Shown here in pieces: positions 58,717 to 64,000 of a stretch of DNA of 64,000 bases. The notes below the pieces were generated by a model. The model was not told where the DNA came from. It searched no databases and saw only the letters and a program-made list of their open reading frames with translations. A program made the position numbers and the translations under genes. The stretch comes from Herbidospora solisilvae (GTDB lineage: Bacteria; Actinomycetota; Actinomycetes; Streptosporangiales; Streptosporangiaceae). The DNA lies in NCBI RefSeq assembly GCF_009901565.1, contig NZ_WXEW01000002.1, positions 248,001 through 312,000 on the forward strand, written 5' to 3'. Every line of letters starts with the position of its first letter. Positions within the stretch are counted from its first letter, which is position 1.

Positions 58717-59142
58717 CTAGCGGCGGCCCTTGAAGACGAGTCTCGTGCCCGACCAGTCTCTGGCCGCGCTGATGCTGCTGGTCTGCGCGAGGCCGGCGGT
58801 CGTGGCATCCTCGCCGATGTCGCTCGGCTCGACATGGCCGTCACGGCCCGCCTTGGGGGTCAGCAGCCAGATCTGGCCGCCGTCCGCCAGCGCCGTGGTC
58901 ACACCGCTCAGGATGTCGAACAGATCGTCGTCCCCGTCGCGGTACCACAGGAGCACCACGTCGACGACCTCTTCATAGTCCTCGTCGACCATCTCGTTGC
59001 CGGTCAGCTCCTCGATGGACTGACGAAGCGCCTCGTCGCTGTCCTCGTCCCAGCCGACCTCCTGCACCACCTGACCCGGCTTGAGGCCAAGTCGTTCGGC
59101 CAGGCCGCGCTCGCCCTGCGCCTGACCCGCGGTCGCGCTCAC
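58717..59142 (-). CDS. DUF3052 family protein
   Basis: A 141-residue acidic soluble protein of the actinobacterial DUF3052 family (LAERLGLKPGQVVQEVGWDED; ELTGNEMVDEDYEEVVDVVLLWYRDGDDD; GQIWLLTPKAG). The function is unknown. GTG 59142 is chosen because AGGAGGG lies about 7 nt upstream; ATG 59148 is too close to it. It is conserved between AhpE and AceE. Confidence 0.9.
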   Translation of the reverse strand: MSATAGQAQGERGLAERLGLKPGQVVQEVGWDEDSDEALRQSIEELTGNEMVDEDYEEVVDVVLLWYRDGDDDLFDILSGVTTALADGGQIWLLTPKAGRDGHVEPSDIGEDATTAGLAQTSSISAARDWSGTRLVFKGRR

Positions 59143-59264
59143 TCTCATCCCTCCTGCTCGGATCGACCCCGCTCGGAAACCGCTGCGGGTATCGTTCGGC
59201 ACAGTCCACACGCTGTGACCCATCGTCGTCAACGGTCGCCACGGTCAGTGACCCGCACCGTTAT

Positions 59265-59675
59265 CTACGATTCGGACAAATAGGACAAACGAACACGACG
59301 TTCCATGTTGTCCACGTTGAGATCCACGATGGCGATCGACTGCCAGGTGCCCAGAGCCAGCCGCCCCCCGATGACGGGCACCGTCGCATAGGGCGGAATC
59401 AGGGCCGGCATCACGTGAGACCGCCCGTGGCCCCGGGAGCCGTGGGCGTGCCGCCAGCGGTCGTCGGCCGGGAGCAGGTCGCCCAGCGCGGCCAGCAGGT
59501 CGTCGTCACTGCCGGCGCCCAGTTCGATCAGCGCCACGCCCGCCGTCGCGTGAGGGACGAAGACGTTGAGAAGGCCGTCGCCTCCCTGGTCTCCGACGAA
59601 CCTCGCGCATTCCGCGGTGATGTCGTGCACCCGTTCCCGGGAGCCCGTCCGCACCTCGATGACCTGAGATCTCAC
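59265..59675 (-). CDS. YjbQ/UPF0047 family protein
   Basis: A 136-residue compact enzyme-like protein with the YjbQ signature: NVFVPHATAGVALIE, HGSRGHGRSHVMPALI and GTWQSIAIVDLN. The bacterial family was reported to have thiamine-phosphate-synthase-like activity in vitro; its physiological role is not settled. The start is GTG 59675. It diverges from aceE. Confidence 0.9.
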   Translation of the reverse strand: MRSQVIEVRTGSRERVHDITAECARFVGDQGGDGLLNVFVPHATAGVALIELGAGSDDDLLAALGDLLPADDRWRHAHGSRGHGRSHVMPALIPPYATVPVIGGRLALGTWQSIAIVDLNVDNMERRVRLSYLSES

Positions 59676-59821
59676 ATCGGGATACTAAGGTGCGGCCTGC
59701 CCGTAAATCGGGGTCGTGCGACCAGGTGAGGGACAACCTAGGTCAAAACGTTACGCTGACGAAGTGAGCACACCCGGTGGTGGCGGGATGTGCAAGCTTG
59801 GGCGAAAATCGTCCTACCATC

Positions 59822-59844
59822 GGTGGTCTAGGCCAAAGACCACC
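59822..59844 (+). promoter_or_regulatory. Hairpin in the aceE 5' leader
   Basis: A perfect 8-bp stem GGTGGTCT / AGACCACC with loop AGGCCAA lies about 100 bp upstream of the aceE start. It could be an attenuator, an mRNA-stability element or an operator. No known riboswitch class is recognised. Confidence 0.45.
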
Positions 59845-59943
59845 CGGTTACCCCGCGGTAGAGATGCATCTTCCGCAGGGAGCAGCCAGGATGGAACCCG
59901 AACCCTAGACCGACAAAAGTCCATTCTCGGAAGGCGAGACCCA

Positions 59944-62691
59944 GTGGCTTCCGGACGCCAGCGTTTCTCGATCATCAGTGACGGCCTACCCAGCCAGTTC
60001 CCTGATGTCGATCCAAGCGAGACCCAGGAGTGGCTTGAGTCGCTCGACAACGTCGTCAGGACGGAGGGGCGAACCCGAGCGCGCTACCTGATGCTCCGCC
60101 TGCTCGAACGGGCGCGTGAGCACCAGGTCGGCGTCCCGGGTCTGCGCAGCACCGACTACATCAACACGATCGCCCCCGAGCGCGAGCCATGGTTCCCCGG
60201 CGACGAATACGTCGAGCGGCGGATCCGCGCCTACAGCAGGTGGAACGCCGCGATCATGGTGACCCGGGCCAACGCCCGCACCAACGTGGGCGGCCACATC
60301 GCCACCTACGCCTCCGCGGCGTCCCTCTACGAAGTGGGCTTCAACCACTTCTTCCGCGGCAAGGACCACGGCGAGTCGGGCGACCAGGTGTTCTTCCAGG
60401 GCCACGCGGCCCCGGGGATCTACGCGCGCGCCTTCCTCGAGGGCCGCCTCACCGAGAACCAGCTCGACGCCTTCCGGCAGGAGCTGTCCCACGGGTTCAA
60501 GGGGCTGCCCTCCTACCCCCACCCGCGCCTGATGCCCGACTTCTGGGAGTTCCCCACGGTCTCCATGGGCCTGGGCCCGATCGGCGCGATCTACCAGGCG
60601 CGGTTCAACCGCTACCTGCACGACCGCAAGATCAAGGACACCTCGCGCAGCCACGTGTGGGCCTTCCTCGGCGACGGCGAGATGGACGAGCCCGAGTCGC
60701 TCGGCGCCATCGGTCTGGCGGCCCGCGAGGAGCTCGACAACCTGACCTTCGTCATCAACTGCAACCTGCAGCGGCTCGACGGCCCGGTCCGGGGCAACGG
60801 CAAGATCATCCAGGAGCTGGAGTCCTACTTCCGGGGCGCCGGGTGGAACGTCATCAAGGTCGTCTGGGGCCGTGACTGGGACCCGCTGCTGGCGGCCGAC
60901 GTCGACGGCGTGCTGGTCAACCAGATGAACACCACGCCCGACGGCCAGTTCCAGACCTACTCCGTCGAGAACGGCGCCTACATCCGCGACCACTTCTTCG
61001 GCGGCGACCCGCGCCTGCGCAAGATGGTCGAGCACCTGTCCGACGACGAGATCCGCAAGCTCTCGCGCGGCGGCCACGACTACCGCAAGGTCTACGCGGC
61101 GTTCAAGGCGGCCCGCGACCACGTGGGCCAGCCGACGGTCATCCTGGCCCAGACGATCAAGGGCTGGACGCTGGGCAAGGACTTCGAGGCCCGCAACGCC
61201 ACCCACCAGATGAAGAAGCTGAGCAAGGCCGAGCTCAAGGAGTTCCGCGACCGGCTCTACCTTCCGATTCCGGACAAGGACCTCGAGGGCGACCTGCCGC
61301 CCTACTACCACCCGGGTCCCGACAGCGACGAGATCGCCTACATGAAGGAGCGCCGCCACGCGCTGGGCGGCTTCCTGCCCAAGCGGGTCGTGCGCGCCAA
61401 GACCCTCAAGCTGCCGGGCGACGACGCCTACAAGCAGCTCTCCAAGGGCTCGGGCAAGCAGAACGTCGCCACCACCATGGCGTTCGTCCGCCTGCTGAAA
61501 GACCTCATGCGCGACAAGGAGATCGGCCACCGCTTCGTGCCGATCATCCCCGACGAGGCCCGCACGTTCGGCATCGACGCCATGTTCCCGACCGCCAAGA
61601 TCTACTCGCCCTACGGGCAGACCTACGAGGCGGTCGACCGCGACCTGCTGCTGTCCTACAAGGAGTCGACCGAGGGTCAGATCCTCCACGAGGGCATCAC
61701 CGAGTCGGGCTCGATGGCCTCCACGATCGCGGTCGGGTCGTCGTACGCCACCCACGGCGAGCACATGATCCCGATCTACATCTTCTACTCGATGTTCGGC
61801 TGGCAGCGCACGGCCGACCAGATGTGGCAGCTCGCCGACCAGATGGGCCGGGGCTTCCTGCTCGGCGCCACCGCCGGCCGCACCACCCTGAACGGCGAGG
61901 GCCTCCAGCACGAAGACGGCCACACGCCGCTCATCGCCTCGACCAACCCCGCCGCGATCTCCTACGACCCGGCGTGGGCCTACGAGGTCGCCCACATCGT
62001 GCGCGACGGCCTGCGGAGGATGTACGGCGAGAACGCCGAAGACGTCTTCTACTACCTGACCGTCTACAACGAGCCCTACCAGCAGCCCGCCGAGCCGGCC
62101 GGCCTCGACGTCGAGGGCCTGCTCAAGGGTCTCTACCTCTTCGCCCCGTCGCAGGGTGACGGCCCCAAGGCCAACATCCTGGTGTCGGGCGTCGCCGGGC
62201 CGTGGGCCCTGGAGGCGCAGCGCATGCTGGCCGAGGAGTGGGGCGTGGCCGCCTCGGTGTGGTCGGCCACCTCGTGGTCGGAGCTGCGCCGCGACGCCCT
62301 CGCGTGCGAGGAGTACAACCTGCTGAACCCTGAGGCCGAGCAGAAGGTCCCCTACGTCACGACCAAGCTGTCGAACGTACCCGGGCCCTTCGTGGGCGTC
62401 AGCGACTACATGCGGGCCGTACAGGACCAGATCGCGCAGTGGGTGCCGGGCGACTGGACCTCGCTCGGGACCGACGGCTTCGGCCTCTCCGACACCCGGT
62501 CGGCGCTGCGGCGGCACTTCCACGTCGACGCCGCCTCGATCACGCTGGCGGTGCTGACCCAGCTCGCCAAGCGCGGCGAGGTCAAGCCGGAGACGCTGAA
62601 GGACGCGATCGCCCGCTATCACCTCAAGAACGGCGTCACCGAGATCGGCACCACCGCCGAGTCGAACGACACCGAGGCGATGGGCGTCTGA
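59944..62691 (+). CDS. aceE: Pyruvate dehydrogenase E1 component, homodimeric type
   Basis: A 915-residue homodimeric E1p. The thiamine-diphosphate motif [10 protein letters not shown] ... [11 protein letters not shown] (about residues 240-275) is intact, as are [20 protein letters not shown] and HEDGHTP with its catalytic His. It decarboxylates pyruvate and acetylates the lipoyl domain of E2, feeding acetyl-CoA to the TCA cycle and fatty-acid synthesis. The start is GTG 59944, preceded by AAGGCGAG; the frame is open upstream to 59716 without similarity. Its gene order with AhpE and DUF3052 is conserved in actinobacteria. Confidence 0.97.
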   Translation: MASGRQRFSIISDGLPSQFPDVDPSETQEWLESLDNVVRTEGRTRARYLMLRLLERAREHQVGVPGLRSTDYINTIAPEREPWFPGDEYVERRIRAYSRWNAAIMVTRANARTNVGGHIATYASAASLYEVGFNHFFRGKDHGESGDQVFFQGHAAPGIYARAFLEGRLTENQLDAFRQELSHGFKGLPSYPHPRLMPDFWEFPTVSMGLGPIGAIYQARFNRYLHDRKIKDTSRSHVWAFLGDGEMDEPESLGAIGLAAREELDNLTFVINCNLQRLDGPVRGNGKIIQELESYFRGAGWNVIKVVWGRDWDPLLAADVDGVLVNQMNTTPDGQFQTYSVENGAYIRDHFFGGDPRLRKMVEHLSDDEIRKLSRGGHDYRKVYAAFKAARDHVGQPTVILAQTIKGWTLGKDFEARNATHQMKKLSKAELKEFRDRLYLPIPDKDLEGDLPPYYHPGPDSDEIAYMKERRHALGGFLPKRVVRAKTLKLPGDDAYKQLSKGSGKQNVATTMAFVRLLKDLMRDKEIGHRFVPIIPDEARTFGIDAMFPTAKIYSPYGQTYEAVDRDLLLSYKESTEGQILHEGITESGSMASTIAVGSSYATHGEHMIPIYIFYSMFGWQRTADQMWQLADQMGRGFLLGATAGRTTLNGEGLQHEDGHTPLIASTNPAAISYDPAWAYEVAHIVRDGLRRMYGENAEDVFYYLTVYNEPYQQPAEPAGLDVEGLLKGLYLFAPSQGDGPKANILVSGVAGPWALEAQRMLAEEWGVAASVWSATSWSELRRDALACEEYNLLNPEAEQKVPYVTTKLSNVPGPFVGVSDYMRAVQDQIAQWVPGDWTSLGTDGFGLSDTRSALRRHFHVDAASITLAVLTQLAKRGEVKPETLKDAIARYHLKNGVTEIGTTAESNDTEAMGV

Positions 62692-62704
62692 GCCCACCCG
62701 TCTC

Positions 62705-63289
62705 TCAGAAGGCCCCCGAGTGCTTCGGGGGCCTTTTCGTTTCCGGTACCCCCCAGAGCCGGGCCAGCAGGACGAGGAGCGGCCCGGCGGGGTCGGGCTC
62801 GTCCGGGTGGTCCAGGGCCCACCGGTCGACGGCCGCGAACACCCCGGCCGTGGCGGCCTCGATGCCCGGGACCACGTCGACCAGCCCGATGCGGGTCGCG
62901 TCGGCGACCAGGTCGGCGATCCAGCCGTCGCTCCCGGAGCCGCCGCCCGCCGCCAGCACGGCCCGGTCGTCGGGGTGGTCGCGCAGGTGGGCCGACAGGC
63001 GTGCCGAACCCGAGCGGAGCCGCTCCCACAGGTCGTCGGCCGATTCCGCCGGCCGCCACGGGCCGAGCACACGCAGCGCCCGTGCCGAGGCGTCGGCGAC
63101 GACGGCCGACCACAGGTCGTCCTTGCCGTCGAAGTAGTGGTAGGCCGAGGTCTTGGAGATGCGGGCGTCGGCGATGATCTGGTTGAACGAGGCCGCGTCC
63201 TTTCCGTCACGGGCGAAGTGGGCGCGCGCGACCGCGAGGATCGCGGCCCGGGACCCGGCGGGCAGCCGGTCGAAGCGAGGCAGCGGCAT
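62705..63289 (-). CDS. TetR-family transcriptional regulator
   Basis: A 194-residue regulator with an N-terminal HTH (about 15-55; AAILAVARAHFARDGKDAASFNQIIADARISKTSAYHYFDGKDDLW) and a helical ligand domain. Its ATG overlaps the stop of the upstream membrane protein (TGATG at 63287-63291), so the two are co-expressed. A palindrome at 63771-63785 at the start of the unit suggests autoregulation. Its C-terminus is encoded by the aceE terminator. Confidence 0.88.
   Translation of the reverse strand: MPLPRFDRLPAGSRAAILAVARAHFARDGKDAASFNQIIADARISKTSAYHYFDGKDDLWSAVVADASARALRVLGPWRPAESADDLWERLRSGSARLSAHLRDHPDDRAVLAAGGGSGSDGWIADLVADATRIGLVDVVPGIEAATAGVFAAVDRWALDHPDEPDPAGPLLVLLARLWGVPETKRPPKHSGAF
62709..62735. 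terminator. Rho-independent terminator after aceE, within the tetR 3' end
   Basis: A perfect 11-bp stem AAGGCCCCCGA / TCGGGGGCCTT with loop GTGCT, followed by TTCGTTT. It begins 17 bp after the aceE stop and also encodes the last residues of the convergent TetR protein (PPKHSGAF). Confidence 0.9.
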
Positions 63290-63771
63290 CAGGTTCCCAG
63301 GGTGTGCCGGAGGCGGGACGTCATGATCCAGTGTGCCGCCCACAGGGGGACGGCCACGGCCCCTCCGGCGTAGCCGGGCAGGCCGGGGAGCAGCGACAGG
63401 ATCTGGAAGGCGCACCAGCCGTACCCGAGGATCGACCACCACCGCAGGAACCCCGGCGTGACGCGCCCGGCCAGCGCGGCGCGGACCCTCCCGACGATGA
63501 AGAAGTCCTCGGTGAAGTTGTACGGGATCGCGAACATCCACCACACCGCCCCGGGGCGGTCGGCGCCCGCCAGGACGAGGGTGCGCTCCAGGGCCCGGCA
63601 GTAGAGGGCGACCAGGCCGAAGAAGACCGCGACGAAGGCCGTCCCGCCGACCGGCCCGGCGGCGGTGACCTCGCCGAGGATGCCCGTGCCCCAGTGGGGG
63701 GCGTAGAGCGGGTGGGCGATCAGCGCGGTGACCAGCACGGTTCCGGTGATCTTGACTAAGGCGGTCTGCAT
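63289..63771 (-). CDS. Small multi-pass membrane protein co-transcribed with tetR
   Basis: A 160-residue protein with four hydrophobic segments (about 7-25, 40-62, 108-130 and 135-150). It has AHPLYAPHWGTG and VWWMFAIPYNFTEDFF, aromatic-rich loops of unknown role. No family is recognised. The ATG at 63771 is preferred; the GTG at 63786 is in frame. As partner of a TetR it may be an efflux- or envelope-related protein whose expression is de-repressed by a ligand. Confidence 0.72.
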   Translation of the reverse strand: MQTALVKITGTVLVTALIAHPLYAPHWGTGILGEVTAAGPVGGTAFVAVFFGLVALYCRALERTLVLAGADRPGAVWWMFAIPYNFTEDFFIVGRVRAALAGRVTPGFLRWWSILGYGWCAFQILSLLPGLPGYAGGAVAVPLWAAHWIMTSRLRHTLGT

Positions 63772-63983
63772 GTACTGATGGTACACACACCTGGTTCCCG
63801 TCTAGTGGAACCCGTCGTAGCGGCGGCCGAGGCGATGACGGCGGCCAGGGCGTGGCCGGTGCAGGAGGCCCCCTCCTGGGTGAGGACCCGCCGGCCGGCG
63901 CGGTCGTCGACCACGTCGGGCGGCGGCCGCAGGAGGGGGCGGTACGGGAGGCCGCGGGCGGGACGGCTCTGCCATGACCGCAA
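63756..63983 (-). pseudogene. Truncated C1-peptidase-like fragment at the window edge
   Basis: About 75 residues in one frame include a pre-catalytic segment VDDRAGRRVLTQEGASCTGHALAAVIA, resembling the QxxxSC active-site helix of papain-like (C1) peptidases. The frame then ends within 30 codons, far short of the family length, and overlaps the next gene. It is either a deletion remnant or a short unrelated gene; the upstream part may lie beyond the window. Confidence 0.35.
63771..63785. promoter_or_regulatory. Palindrome at the start of the membrane-protein/tetR unit
   Basis: TGTAC-TGATG-GTACA, a perfect inverted repeat with 5-bp arms, overlaps the start codon region of the membrane-protein gene. 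It is the likely TetR operator. Confidence 0.6.
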
Positions 63984-64000
63984 CGGTAGGAACGGGACAA

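Noticed and set aside
59700-59943. Thiamine-pyrophosphate or other known riboswitch in the aceE leader
   Set aside because: No conserved riboswitch core sequence was recognised; only a simple hairpin is present.

Overview
The window is a GC-rich chromosomal segment with dense GTG starts, many 1-4 nt start/stop overlaps and actinobacteria-restricted families (DUF3145, DUF5998, DUF5997, DUF3052, DUF6247, PucR-type FasR, homodimeric AceE). It fits a filamentous actinomycete, probably of the Streptosporangiales; this placement is inference, since no phylogenetic search was possible.

Layout. 0-6.7 kb: end of a PfkB sugar kinase, a GNAT/acyl-CoA-synthetase fusion, and a coupled run of DUF5998, an alkaline-phosphatase-superfamily enzyme, a rhodanese and an EEP-family membrane phosphatase. 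6.7-10 kb: a translationally coupled cassette of ECF-like sigma factor, small beta-rich protein and CHAT-domain protease. 10.3-13 kb: DUF3145, an AT-richer non-coding block, a MarR-controlled quinone oxidoreductase and a small degenerate repeat cluster. 13-19.3 kb: the type II fatty-acid synthase operon (fasR, fabD, fabH, acpP, fabF, accD). 19.3-28 kb: AraC/VOC pair, a DUF350/glutathionylspermidine-synthase-like operon, PHP, WYL and AlaX-like proteins, a PD-(D/E)XK-like protein, an F420-type oxidoreductase with its MarR, and a PASTA protein. 28-33 kb: a YtrA-type GntR/ABC transporter operon ending in two lipoprotein hydrolases. 33-45.8 kb: a DUF6247/RelE-like pair, a PhoX-like phosphatase, an ECF sigma factor, a secreted glycoside hydrolase, a secreted peptidase, and the DUF305/LVIVD divergent pair.

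45.8-50.5 kb is a decayed mobile region next to a tRNA-Val gene: a frameshifted IS630 transposase, a second copy of the transposase 3' end, an intact qorB-like/HxlR pair between the two copies, frameshifted WYL-like and DUF932 relics, a 50-residue secreted peptide gene and a broken GIY-YIG nuclease.

50.5-57 kb is a catabolic cluster: oxidoreductase, LigA-like and LigB-like extradiol dioxygenase subunits, a citrate-synthase-fold lyase, a CaiB-type CoA transferase, an IclR regulator and a divergent amidohydrolase. 57-64 kb returns to core genes (ROK kinase, AhpE-like peroxiredoxin, DUF3052, YjbQ, AceE) and ends in a TetR/membrane-protein pair and a truncated peptidase-like fragment.

The least explained systems are the sigma/beta-rich protein/CHAT cassette and the LigAB/citryl-CoA-lyase-like/CaiB cluster. 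The clearest structural oddity is the IS630-flanked qorB/hxlR pair beside the tRNA.
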